From: Branchiostoma floridae
Lineage: Eukaryota > Chordata > Leptocardii > Amphioxiformes > Branchiostomatidae
Direction: 5' to 3'
NCBI RefSeq assembly: GCF_000003815.2
Contig: NC_049992.1
Location: forward strand, 14,612,603-14,676,602
DNA length: 64,000 nucleotides
A model generated the notes under the pieces. It did no database searches and was not told the origin of the DNA. It was given only the letters and a program-made list of their open reading frames with translations. The position numbers were made by a program, and so were the translations under genes. Positions 10,505 through 21,317 of the stretch are shown here, in pieces (the first letter of the stretch is position 1; each line of letters starts with the position of its first letter).

Positions 10505-11420
10505 TATGTCAGTATAAGCGGCGGAATGCCCGTGGATTTCATCACTACATACTGATGAAGTCTACAGCTAAATGTTAATATTAGCGACGGAATGCCCGTG
10601 GATTTCATCACTACATACTGATGAAGTCCACAGCCAAATGTCAGTATTAGCGGCGGAATGCCCGTGGATTTCATCACTACATACTGATGAAGTCCACAGC
10701 CAAATGTCATTATTAGCGACGGAATGCCCGTGGATTTCATCACTACATACTGATGAAGTCCACAGCCAAATGTCAGTATTAGCGACGGAATGCCCGTGGA
10801 TTTCATCACTACATACTGATGAAGTCCACAGCCAAATGTCAGTATTAGCGGCGGAATGCCCGTGGATTTCATCACTACATATCGATGAAATCCACAGCTG
10901 TGGAGTTCATCATCCTTCTACCGATGAAATCCACAGCTGTGGATTTCATCAACATAGTGATGAACTCCATAGCTGTGGAGTTCATCAATCCACGGTTCTT
11001 GGATATACCTCATTTCATCACTACATATTGATGAAGTCCACAGCCCAATGTCAGTATTAGCGACGGAATGCCCGTGGATTTCATCACTACATATTGATGA
11101 AGTCCACATCCCAATGTCAGTATATAGCGAAGGAACGCCCGTGGATTTCATCACTACATATTGATGAAGTCCACAGTCAATTGTCAGTATTAGCGACGGA
11201 ACGTTCGTGGATTTCATCACTACATATTGATGAAGTCCACAGCCCAATGTCAGTATTAGCGGCGGAACGCCCGTGGATTTCATCACTACATATCGATGAA
11301 ATCCACAGCTGTGGAGTTCATCATCCTTCTACCGATGAAATCCACAGCTGTGGATTTCATCAACATAGTGATGAACTGCACAGCTGTGGAGTTCATCAAT
11401 CCACGGTTCTTGGATATACC
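10505..11420. repeat. second hairpin/palindrome array (A2), two higher-order copies
   Basis: Six 66-bp A-type units (10505-10880) are followed by palindromes at 10880-11010, then four A-type units (11020-11300) and a near-identical palindrome block (11300-11411). The palindrome at 10923-10950 is perfect over 28 bp, reading GATGAAATCCACAG then its complement. Both blocks end in CCACGGTTCTTGGATATACC (10991-11010 and 11402-11420), so about 410 bp has duplicated as a higher-order unit. All palindromes are centred on CACAGCTGTG. Confidence 0.93.
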
Positions 11421-11437
11421 TCGAGCATGTTACATAC

Positions 11438-12050
11438 CAACAAAAGTAAGGGCACATATAGGTGACCATCTGTACACACTTAAAATAAATAGTCAGCAAC
11501 ATGTTGTAAAATGCAATTGTTGAGTCATTGCTTCTACACACATCAATTTTTGAATGTCTGTGTATTTTATGCTATAACAAATAAATTGAATTCTGTTTTT
11601 TTTATTTTGCAGGTTACAATTTCATCCTTTGATCTCAATAATTTTATGTCATTAAAATGTAATATTAACAAGCCTTCAACCATGAAATCACCGATAATGT
11701 TGGCATCTATCACAGTTATACAAGTATCAAGTATTTTCCTTGAAGTTATTATTTGTGTCGCAAATGGATGCATCATTATGTGCTCTTCACTACCGTACTA
11801 TGCTTCTTGCTTTGGCAGATTTTATTATCAACAGCATTTTCTACTTTTTCTGGTAGATGTCGCTTTTATCTAATACATCTGTTATGCCTACATTGTACAT
11901 AGATCATATTTATCCTTTGGGTGCTTATTTTAGACTTAGAATTTTCTTTTACACCTGATCCATCGTTGTCACAGTTTGTTTGAGTAAGTTAAGAGAATAA
12001 AAGACTAAGAAGACCTGATTATTTAAAGCAGACATATTTGCGTTAGATTT
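11438..12050 (+). pseudogene. orphan copy of acetyltransferase 3' flank
   Basis: This is collinear with 15998-16612, starting at AAAAGTAAGGGCACATA and ending at GACCTGATTAT...TTTGCGTTAGA. Shared landmarks are CAGCAACATGTTGTAAAATG, GAGTCATTGCTTCTACACAC, CTTTTTCTGGTAGATGTCGC and an AATAAA near 11996. The coding exons that precede the matching segment at 15807-15921 are absent here. Instead the homology begins within about 20 bp of the end of the palindrome array. I read it as the remains of a tandemly duplicated gene that lost or was separated from its coding part. Confidence 0.75.
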
Positions 12051-12940
12051 ACTATAACCTCGAATCGGTTGCTGAAACTGCTGCTAGGTTCTTGGCTAGC
12101 TCAAGGTCGTTACACAATGGTGAGGTATCAAAGGTCACTTTGGATCAGTGTTTCACCTTTCTGTTCCGGGTCGGAGTTGAAACTTGATCGCCGACCATAA
12201 CGTTAGTTTTGCCCCCCAAATTCGCCATTTCTGAGAATTTGTCTCCAAAATAAAGCGACTACAGAATACCTGAAACTTTCAACGGAGTTATTAACTTGTG
12301 ACTTTTCCAGGAGGTGTCGGCCTAACGTTACGTGACTTAATCGTAAGGGACCCAGAAGTCCAGCCCTAGATTTGTCCACGCCAGTTAGACAACAGGGAGG
12401 TATGGTAAGTCAGCATTACTGAATTCAATATTGCTTCATGCCTCAAGATGTTTTTCCAACATGTCTTTTCAGCAGCGTAGGGAAGTTGTTTGGACCACCA
12501 GACAGGCTGTCCTACATAACAACCAAAATTTTTCAATTTGTTTTCAGTTGATTGCAGTCCCGTCCTGGATGTCAGACTGTTTCCAGGGCGTACACGCTGG
12601 GTCACGTTCCTCAGCGCTTAGCCCGACCAACAATTGCTCTACTTCTAACGTCTTTTTGTTTAAAGAATTCGAGTGCCAGCGTACTGTGTTTTGACTTAGA
12701 GACTGTTCCTCTGTAGCAAAATTTCAATGCGGCACATTGGGGCCCTCAAGCTGTAGAGGTTGTCTTAAAAGTTTGTAATTGTCGGTCAACAATCGGGTAT
12801 CCGGCTGCTGTCTTTCATGGTCTCCACAATGAGCTCAGTTCAACAGTATTTTCAGATCTATGTATATTATAATGTGTGCGACGCTTACAATTTGTCGGAA
12901 GTTGTTGTGACTTGTGACAATGTTTTCAAAAATCTATTAG
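12051..12940. other. upstream region of the acetyltransferase gene
   Basis: No convincing first exon was found. The first recognised exon must be entered through an acceptor at 12939-12940 because an in-frame TAG sits exactly there, so a start codon or short first coding exon is expected somewhere upstream. An ATG at 12829 is in a different frame with no good donor. Confidence 0.45.
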
Positions 12941-13123
12941 GCGAACCAAGACAGCTTCCACCTGAAATGCCGTGAAGCCAAACATAGTGACTACAACGCT
13001 GTGATGAAGATAGCATCAGTAGAAACTGTTCGGGACGGGTTTGACTACCTGCCCGCCAAATTCCACCAATGGGTGGATGATCCGGAAGCCTATGTATTAG
13101 TAGCGGAAGCTGACAACAAAGTG
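12941..13123 (+). CDS. NAT16/HISAT-like N-acetyltransferase, exon a
   Basis: The translated segment contains HLKCREAKHSDYNAVMKIA, GFDYLPAKFHQWVDDPEA and VLVAEADNKV. This is the N-terminal GNAT half of the NAT16 / fish histidine N-acetyltransferase family (typical pattern: R.A...DY..VM.I...YDYLP..FH.W...P....VAE.DG.VV). These cytosolic enzymes transfer acetyl from acetyl-CoA, and the fish enzyme acetylates histidine. The exon is entered in phase 0 through CTATTAG (12934-12940) and left in phase 0 at GTG|GTACTT. Joined to the next three exons it gives 1038 nt, 345 residues plus stop. Family members are around 350-370 residues, so only a short N-terminus is missing. Family call is confident; substrate is inferred. 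Confidence 0.8.
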
Positions 13124-13196
13124 GTACTTATTCATTGCTATATCCAATTTGTGATATCAATATTGTATAGTCAAGGGTCAATGACCAACCCCGAGG

Positions 13197-13332
13197 TGTA
13201 TATTGTGTTATAACTCCTGGTCCGTTGCTATAACCACCGAATAAAACCAACCTGTTCGCTTCGCTCACTCGGTCGTTTTATTTGGTGGTACCGGTTATAG
13301 CAAAGAACCTGGCGTTATGACACCATATATAC
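13197..13332. mobile_element. palindromic MITE-like element in intron a
   Basis: The left part GTTATAACTCCTGGTCCGTT and the reverse complement of the right part GCAAAGAACCTGGCGTTATG align over about 40 bp, continuing through GCTATAACC and AATAAAAC, around a central GTTCGCTTCGCTCACTCGG. It has the form of a short foldback element. Target-site duplications are not clear. It sits in the intron between exons a and b of the acetyltransferase gene. Confidence 0.75.
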
Positions 13333-13784
13333 CGAGTAACAGGCGGGTCATTAACGTTATTATCATATAACCTACCCAACTGACCCATTTATGCGACAAA
13401 TTCCTTTATTATACATACGTCCATAATTCAGTACATTCAATAAAGTTGAACAGCGAATTTAAACAATATATAACTTGTATGTGAAATGTCGTTCAGTTAC
13501 AAAAAGAGGCAAAGTCGATTCATTATGTTACTTAAAGTTGAATGTAACGGGTGAAAGTGGACATTGTCCCCAAATAATTGTACGATAGACTGCAGGCTGT
13601 TGACCTATCGTCTGCGGATTGTTCCACTTGCAGCTGGGGTACAAAATTATGTGTTTAGCCGCTCCGTATAACGTGGACTTGAATTGAAGCAACTTTAATC
13701 TTTTTTTCTATCATTCTAGATTGAGACGTTTTATTTCAAGATGGTAAATATTTTTCAGAACAACAAACCTCACTATCAATGTTA

Positions 13785-13799
13785 CCCCCCCCCCCCCCC
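13785..13799. repeat. poly-C run (15)
   Basis: Fifteen consecutive C in an intron, preceded by GTTA. The complementary strand is a 15-G run capable of stacking as a quadruplex. Such a run is also prone to length error. Confidence 0.95.
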
Positions 13800-14241
13800 T
13801 TTGCAGTCTGTGCTTATTTCCCCTGCCCTGACGCTTCTTCTGATTGTTTGAAATGAATAGTCGATTTGAATTAACACCGGGCTGGCAGGAATCTATGTGT
13901 TACGGCGTCAAGGAATGGGACCTTCTGATTGGTCCGCGGTGCTTGGCTATATGATAATGTTTCATTAAATAGACTATATGTTATATTATATGATAGTGAT
14001 GGTTTGAAAAATCTCAAAAATGCGACGAAAGTTTCATCATGGTACTGTGTAAATTTAAAAGAAAATTACATGATAAAGAAATTGATAATCGGAAGACAAC
14101 TGTATCTTTTATCATACCATTGGTGCGCAGTCGGTAACGTCTGGTTCTGTAAGGATGTGTATCGTTTGGAATAGAGAGAACGCCAGGCCCTGTTGTCTTT
14201 CTCTGTTATCTAAGTAATCTCTGACAATGTTGCCTTTGCAG

Positions 14242-14472
14242 ATTGCCGTGTATGTGTGTTACATGACTGATGGCGGTGCGTATCTGTTTCACAAATCCAT
14301 ACGGATCGCCCCGAAACTGCAGGGGAAGAAGTTACTGACAAGAATCGGATTTGAACTCGAAAAAGCGCTGCAGCTGCGTCTTCACCCTAGGCTGCTGCAT
14401 CTCGAGCGACATGCCATTGCGGACGTCAAGCGACTATACCTTTTGAAAGGCATGAACAGGAAGGACATCTGT
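14242..14472 (+). CDS. NAT16/HISAT-like N-acetyltransferase, exon b
   Basis: Follows a good acceptor (TTGCCTTTGCAG). Encodes IAVYVCYMTDGGAYLFHK then SIRIAPKLQGKKLLTRIG, the acetyl-CoA-binding motif A region of the GNAT fold. Family members usually have a G-x-G/A-type turn after the basic residue; here it reads QGKKL, lacking the second small residue, which may affect acetyl-CoA binding. The exon leaves in phase 0 at CTGT|GTAATA, and the alternative donor at GCAA|GTATCC would not keep frame with exon c. Confidence 0.8.
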
Positions 14473-14517
14473 GTAATAGCAAGTATCCATTTATTCACTG
14501 TTTCACATGTATTGCAC

Positions 14518-14632
14518 TAGCCTGACTAAAATCAAGCCCCTAGCGGCCGGCCCTACAATTGCCGCCACCCGTAGTCGGGGGGAGGGGGTCATTAAGCCCA
14601 GCCGGCGAGAGAGCTTGTGTAAACACAGGCTA
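14518..14632. mobile_element. 115-bp MITE with 9-bp target duplication
   Basis: The element begins TAGCCTG and ends CAGGCTA (7-bp inverted ends). It is flanked on both sides by the identical direct repeat GTATTGCAC (14509-14517 and 14633-14641). The interior is GC-rich (CCCCTAGCGGCCGGCCC, GTCGGGGGGAGGGGG). A duplication of 8-9 bp suggests an hAT-, Merlin- or MULE-type transposase; the ends do not decide among these. It is inserted in intron b of the acetyltransferase gene and the duplication is still perfect, so insertion is recent. Confidence 0.88.
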
Positions 14633-14641
14633 GTATTGCAC

Positions 14642-14860
14642 ATGGACAAATAATTCAGCACACATCACGCATCCAATACACACAAATATACACACATTCG
14701 AACACACATAGTTACATAGACACTCACTTACACACTCACACAGACGCAGGCGCTCAGACACGTCCACACCCACCCACCCACTCACTCAACAAACATACTC
14801 TCATGCGTATAGAAAAACGCACACGCACATATACATATTATACACATGACACTAGTTGTG
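14642..14860. repeat. CA-rich simple sequence in intron
   Basis: Imperfect ACAC-rich stretch (ACACACAAATATACACACA..., CCCACCCACCCACTCACTC) with no coding potential, between the MITE and exon c. Confidence 0.8.
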
Positions 14861-14943
14861 TGTACGCAGACACGGTGCTGTATTTTGAAAATTTGAAGTT
14901 TAGTGACAAAATATCACTAATATTATATCCTTTGCAATTCTAG

Positions 14944-15452
14944 GATGTTATGTACTTCCAAGGCACGTGCAACGAAGTCCTGAGTAACTTGGAAGCCAAG
15001 GGTGTTCTCCCATACCCTCCACCACCATCAGTAATGCCCTTCCAACCCTCCGACATGGTGCGGCTGATAAGGCCTGAGTTTCTCGAGCAGATTCTGTCTG
15101 GCAAAAGTATTTTTGTAGATTGGGATCAGTATCAGCTCAGTGCCTCCAGTTTACATGGGTTGTCCAAGCGGGGAGTCACTATTCTTGTCGACAACAGTGA
15201 GCCAGCAGCTAAGAGTTTGAGTTATGGGGGGAGTTATATGACACCCAGGGGGCGGGTATATCACGTAGACATACACTGTAGTGATGTAGGTCTGTGTCAG
15301 GTACATATCAAACACCACGTGGACAGAGCTTGCCGTGAGTATGACGGGGTGATCACGTTCTGTGTAATGGTGATCGACCCGTCCCTGATAATCACAACCA
15401 AAACCTTCTGTGTGGAAACGTTGGGCCTGGTTCACCTTCCAAACGATCACAG
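14944..15452 (+). CDS. NAT16/HISAT-like N-acetyltransferase, exon c
   Basis: Entered through AATTCTAG in phase 0 (DVMYFQGTCNEVLSNLE...). It encodes the family-specific C-terminal domain: FLEQILSGKSIFVDWDQY, GVTILVDNSEPAAKSLSYG, and VYHVDIHCSDVGLCQVHIKH near the end, then VITFCVMVIDPSL. These match in order the VDW.PY..., SLS.G..., and Y.IDIYG.D...C..H...H pattern of NAT16-type proteins. The exon leaves at CACAG|GTACTT in phase 2. The longer reading frame to 15513 is intron read-through. Confidence 0.82.
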
Positions 15453-15806
15453 GTACTTGTCTTATAAATTTATGGTACCAATTCTTTTGGATCTTAGCAA
15501 CTCACGCCTTTGAAACGATGCAGGACTGCTAACTTGCCATGATATTTTCTTAAGTAATTCAATAGCACGGTGCAAAATGTACAAACATAATAATGTAAGA
15601 ATTATGACAATGTGTGATCTATATGACTCCAAAGTCAGTGCAGGTTACATGAGTGACAGGATGTAGAAGTTTGTTTTAATTTCCTTTCGGCCTTTTACCT
15701 CACTCTGCATTCGCTTGTATGCTAAGCATCTGTACATAGACCGCAAAATGACATACACTTGCATGCACGTCGCTGGTAAGATCAAACCTTGAGTATGTCG
15801 CAACAG

Positions 15807-15921
15807 TTTGGGACCCGTCTACGAAGATACACTAGAAAGTATGCAGATCCAAACTGCCAGATTTACTTATTCATATTTTGCACGAACAACTCCAATAGGA
15901 ATTCTAGTGTTACCAAAGTGA
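15807..15921 (+). CDS. NAT16/HISAT-like N-acetyltransferase, terminal exon d
   Basis: In the phase set by exon c it reads SLGPVYEDTLESMQIQTARF then TYSYFARTTPIGILVLPK and a stop at 15919-15921, a plausible family C-terminus ending in a hydrophobic strand and FAR. The acceptor is GTCGCAACAG with a weak pyrimidine tract, so the exact join is less certain than the others. A longer frame in another phase (from 15789 to 16043) is open but does not join exon c in frame. Confidence 0.6.
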
Positions 15922-16612
15922 AAACAGATCGATATCGATACCACCTGAAGACAATTCGAAGGAAATGTCCAGACTTTATATACACTGAGTTACGTAAGGG
16001 CAAAAATAAGGGCACATACAGATGGCCATCTGTACACACTTAAATAATGAATAGTTACTAGTCAGCAACATGTTGTAAAATGTAGTTGTTGAGTCATTGC
16101 TTCTACACACAAAAATGTCAATTTCTGAACGTCTGTGTACTTTATGCTATAGCAAATAAATTGAATCCTGTGTTTATTTGCAGGAACCATTTCATTCTTT
16201 TATCTCAATCACCTGATTTGTCATTTGAGATAATGTTCTTGACAATCACGCAATCGCGGATAATGTTTGCATCTATCTTAATTTTACAAATATTTTTAAA
16301 TATTAAGTATTTGTCTTAAAAGTATCATTAGTGTTGCTAATAAATGCATCATTATGTGTTCTTCACTATTTTGCATCTTGCCTTGGCAGATTTTATCATG
16401 AACAGCATTTTGTACTTTTTCTGGTAGATGTCGCTTTTATCTAATACATCTAATACTCTTGTGGCTACATTGTGCATAAATCCTATGTTCCCTTTGACTG
16501 CTTGTTTTAAACGTTAAGTTTATTTTTACACCACCGCTACTATAGCTTGTTTGAATCAGAGAATAAAGAAAAAGACCTGATTATCCGAAGCACATACATT
16601 TGCGTTAGAATT
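15922..16612 (+). other. 3' flank / probable 3' UTR of the acetyltransferase
   Basis: Lies directly downstream of the stop and is duplicated at 11438-12050. AATAAA at about 16561 is a candidate polyadenylation signal, present in both copies. A TTTATTTGCAG acceptor-like string at about 16173-16183 is also conserved, so the 3' UTR could be spliced. Confidence 0.55.
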
Positions 16613-17279
16613 AGCCGTCGACGGGAAAAATTAAAGCTATTTGACTACTAAGAATTACTTCGTTGCTTTTCGACAAGGCTTGAAAACTATTGGGATATGA
16701 CGAATGTCGGGTATCTGGAAATCCCTTGCTGTGAAGTCGTAGTTCATGACTTTGTCGCTAGATGTCGTCTGCTACTTTTATATTTGTGCTTAATAGTTGA
16801 AATTATACTTTTAGTGTCAAATTTTTAATGTTTACATAATAAAAAAAATTATATTGGCTGATAATAGACAATATAAAGCAATTCTTGATATCCATTTTAG
16901 GGTTTAAAGGAACTTAATTGTTTTAATTTCTTCGAATCCATGTCCGAATCGGATGTGCAAAGCCGAATCGTCAGCTGATACGCCGGCTAGGAATCGAAGG
17001 CCGAATCGACGGCCTGCTTCAGGTTGGTGGCATACCAGTCCGTAGAAGCGCCCCCTATACTCATTTACTCATCAGTCTACGTAAGAAGTAGGCGTAATTA
17101 AGATATCTGTAGACATCGTCACTGCAGGTAATGATTTGAACTTTGAAACGTGTCTTTATTTGCCGATCATCCAGATCATTTCCTTCTCAGCAACACACAG
17201 CGGATTCACCACCAATGTTAGTTGTAATAAGTCGCTGTTATTATTCCCAGAAAATAATGCGTTATTCGAAAGTCAATTT
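16613..17279. other. non-coding, nothing recognised
   Basis: Unique intergenic sequence between the acetyltransferase 3' flank and the duplicated segment. No exon was recognised. Confidence 0.4.
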
Positions 17280-19080
17280 TCATGATCTGTAGTAAATTGC
17301 CATCTCCCGACCATAATGAGTTTTTGAATGACCATTAATGATTTATATTATGAAAAGCTCTTGACTCAAATCACAAGGGAAGCGTAGTAAAGTAGTACTA
17401 AATATTTGGGTCTTCACATAAAGACTTGACCCGGAGACCTCTATCTCGTGTTATGCTTGTTAATGCTTGTTAGTTGTACCGCATTTTGTAACGGCAGTTG
17501 TATGGGAATGAATAACTATTATGTGACATTTATTGGCCCAGACGCCTTTTTCACGTCGTTACATGAAAATACATGGCCACAAACCGTCCTTTTCAAAATC
17601 TTCCATTTCAAAGTCCTAAGTTGACACTTGTCGGGATGAATATGGCAACGGTACCAGTATTCTAAGTTTGTCTATAAAAAGTTTCAAAATGTATACTGCA
17701 GGAAAGACGGTTATTCTTTTGAGACCGATTGCGGAATCAACGAAACGCTTGATATGAGGAACGACAATACTTAAAGGCAGGAAGTAAAAACGTTAACGTT
17801 ATTACTGCTATCTGCGTGACAGTGTATTTAGACGCTGGTGGAACAGCTCCATGACTTCGTGGGCGGTTTTTACTAGATATGTGATTGATTTGTTACGGAG
17901 AACTGGAGATCTTCAGTCACCCCATGAATAGTCTGAAAACCTGGCGCCAAACAGTCGACTGAGGGTTTTGTTGCTTGTGAAGTCTTTTTAACGGCTTACA
18001 TCAAGTTTACAAACTGTCACATAGATCAGAGGCTACATTGATCTACAGAGGAAGGTTGAAGTCTTTGAGGCAGTGAATTATGTTTATACCATGCGCAATA
18101 TTGTTACCATATGTTAATTAGCCGTGCAATCAGGCCGCCTAAGTTGTAAAGGTCCTTCCCGTGGGTCTATAAGGTTCTTTTATGGGTTTACGTTCTACCA
18201 TTACTTAGGGATGATTGCTGCGTTGTAAAATATTCTTTAAAACTCAATCTATGAGACTTTAGGACAAAGGGCTTCAACACTGCGCTGCAGCTGCATCCTC
18301 TTGTCCACAGGAGGCGCTGCAAAAGAACAACCGTCTTTCCCCATCGGCATGGCAATAAATCCTCATCATCATAAAACTGTTATAAATTACACGTGTTAAA
18401 ATAGAACCTGTATTTCCTTCCAGTTCATTGAACAACGATTTACTGCTCGTTTGTTCCTCTTCCATCCTTTCTACGTATGGCAATGGCGACATGGCCTCCC
18501 GCTGTTTCCTGCCCGGAGCCATGTTTGCATGCACGCAACCTCCTCTTCGGGGTTGATAACACAGTTAGACCTCTCAATAGGAAAGCATGTTAAAATACAC
18601 TGAAAAAAGGCTTTACAAAAAGTACTAACCCTAAATTCAATCTTATTTTTTTTCTCTCTACCAGGCGTGTTGATTGGCTCAAACTCTATGAAAGAAACCT
18701 CACATTTTACCCCAGCTTTCTTCTGATACCACCCGTATGACCAAACACCTAAACACCTTCCACGCGCCAACTAAACTGCCAAACTGAGCAAATTTTGACC
18801 ATAATGGGACCCTATCTGTTCTTTCTAAATCCAGAAGGTCTCCAGGTTGGGCCCAAATGTTCTACGAGGATTTTTAAGGATTTTAGGTGGCACTATAATT
18901 TGTGCCCTCTGCTGCGCAACTCAACTCTGACGTCTGCCCTTCAAGGACACTGCTCTATCTCACACATCACAATACTGGTTCTTCATATGCATTTTCAACA
19001 ATATGAGACCTGATAAAGATACCCCGTGTGGGTTATGATGTATGGGGATGTAGCTAAGACAAAGATAAGATCATGCTGAC
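17280..19080. repeat. segmental duplication, copy 1
   Basis: Several blocks recur in the same order at 21318-24530: TTTTTGAATG with GACCATTAATGATTTAT (17322) against TTTTTGAATG at 21356; TGATTTGTTACGGAGAA (17884) against 23608; and a strong block around 18405-18540. The strongest block (about 18480-18540) is nearly identical over about 55 bp. Copy 1 carries about 390 bp (about 18550-18935) that copy 2 lacks. Short reverse frames (18274-18534 and 18471-18770) cover the conserved block, but copy 2 has a stop in one of them. Confidence 0.6.
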
Positions 19081-21317
19081 TACAGTCTGATTTCTTCAAT
19101 CCATTACTCATAGGTGGTGTCTATTGGGTTCCCAATCTAGTGGGGAAAACACTGGAAGCTGTATTCAGCCCATTAGCCATCTACATCAACTACTGTTGGA
19201 TTAGAATCATAAAAATTCCCCGCCTTACTTCAGTAATGTTGATATAGTAAATATATATATCCCTGTATAGTTGTGAAGGCCAGGGGCGTGACTAAATATA
19301 GTTATTTCACTGTAATAACAAACGTAATAATAAAGGTAGCTTAAATATGCCGCACTGTCCAACACTGTAGTGTCATCCATCATTCTATTCACTGATCGAC
19401 AACAAGAGAAAGTGTATACTGTGCACGTATATTTCTGTATATACTCGGCCAGGTGGGCACTTTTGGAAATCAACTTCTAGAAGTTAAAGCTGCAACTAAG
19501 ATGAAATAAATATTATAATTGATAAATACACCAGTAAATGGCGACACAGACAATCGTAATGACGTTGTTTTTATTTTATTTTCGAACATATAATTCATAC
19601 GTAAAGACGTCATCTGTCATAGATCACAGCCAGGCATACATTTAGATAGACACAAAATATCATCCCTCTGAAACAAACATTCACACAATTTAAACATTAT
19701 CTGATTGCGCTTGATAACAATATGTACACTCTTATATTTCTCAACTTGTCATTCATATCTTCTGTCAGTGCAACTGACGAATGCCGTCGTAATCTTTTCT
19801 TTGCAACACCAATATCGGGGAGAACAGTTATTGCCAAACACAGGAATATACATACATCCAAGGGCCTTTCACCAGATAGTGAAAGCTCATTAGATGTACG
19901 CAGATATCCTTGATACATTTGTATTGCCTGCCTATGTAAAAGAGGTCGCGGATACACAGAAAGCATGCAATAACGTTAAGTGGTAGAAGTTAAGAAATCC
20001 CTCCTTATTCAACTATATCGTGAATGTTTGTGTATACATGTAAAAAAAGATATCCCAAAGTGAAGTACTTCAAGTCATCCATATCTATAAAGGGTGATAT
20101 GCAGTGTCATAGGATCCTAGTTTTTTATGAATTATATTGCACATTGCTAGTATCACAATACTCAAATGTAAGCAAGTAAGGCTCTTTCCATTCACGAATA
20201 CGACGGTGTTTGGTTCTGACCAAACTGGCAAAAACGTTTGTTGAGCAGATCACTTTGGTCAAATATATGTAGAATCTGATATTATTTATGTTTTATCACC
20301 ATCGTGTACCACGTACTGTGTCTGTTCGTGACGGGTTCCTGTGCAATGCCAATCACCGGGTATGCACATGGTACGAAAATCATGGACTTCTTTTGTACTC
20401 ATGTACATAAAGGGACGTTGGTGCATTTTTAAACGACTTACTGTCTGTGTATTTGGCAGTTTGTATGGATTCTACCGAAAATACCCAACGCTTTCGTTCT
20501 TTTAGAGCTTAGACATACTTCAAAGCTGGCCTTCACAGTCCTCTCAAGTCACGCTCATCGCACGACGTCATCAACTCTCGCGAGATTTCGTCGGAAGCAC
20601 TGAATCAGAAGAAAGCTGTCCCCCGTTGACCTTACGAGTCAAACCATCTCCTCTCCCGCCCTATTTAGTCCTCTTGGATGGTGGTTTTCCGTCACACTCC
20701 TCCATTTTGACGGCTGAAAGAGAAATGGAAAATGGCCTTAATTATTGATAAGAGTTGTTTCATTCTTGACTGGAGCGTCTGGTGGCGCCAGCCATAATCT
20801 TGCAAACAAAAGGACGGCCGTCACGGAGCTCCGGTGAGACCTGTCATATTATGTGGTCTCAGATTCAACCGTCTGTGATAATGGAGGAAGGGGCATTCGT
20901 TCTACCTCAACGCATAGCCTTACAAATCCCTGTTTGCCCTTAAGCGTTCATCGTGTATATACATATCACATTTAAGGTTCAACAGTGCTGAGGATAGTGT
21001 CAACAGGAACAACAGAGACTATGTTAACCTCCTTGCTTTAATCACCGTTATAAAATAAGACTTTTCTTAGAAAAACTAAAAAAAAAACAGTTTTGAATGA
21101 ATGCCAAAAGTCATATACATTGATTCGAACTGACAGCGAGACATCCAAGTACAAGTACGTTATCAGAATAAGATTTGAAATTTCAAAGTGTCCAAATGTC
21201 CGTTACTAGAGACAATCCTCGCACCTCACATAAAAATACACTTTCGGCCTTGCCTAGTAAACGTTGTGGGTGGCTTTTGCTCCAAGACAATTACGAGCAA
21301 CTTGACAGCCACCTTTT
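19081..21317. other. intergenic, no gene seen
   Basis: Includes a promoter-like motif cluster at 20563-20585 (separate entry). Short frames such as 19225-19473 and 19697-19966 have no supporting signals. Confidence 0.4.
20563..20585. promoter_or_regulatory. CRE-like site next to TCTCGCGAGA element
   Basis: GACGTCAT (half-perfect CRE) is followed after four bases by the palindrome TCTCGCGAGA. This palindrome is a known metazoan core-promoter motif, often found at CpG-rich housekeeping promoters. No exon was identified nearby, so function is inferred from motif only. Confidence 0.35.

Noticed and set aside
15789..16043. 84-residue frame after exon c (…KGTYRWPSVHT)
   Set aside because: It is out of phase with exon c, and the same 3' text recurs in the orphan flank without a conserved frame. 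The phase-matched 15807-15921 reading fits the family better.
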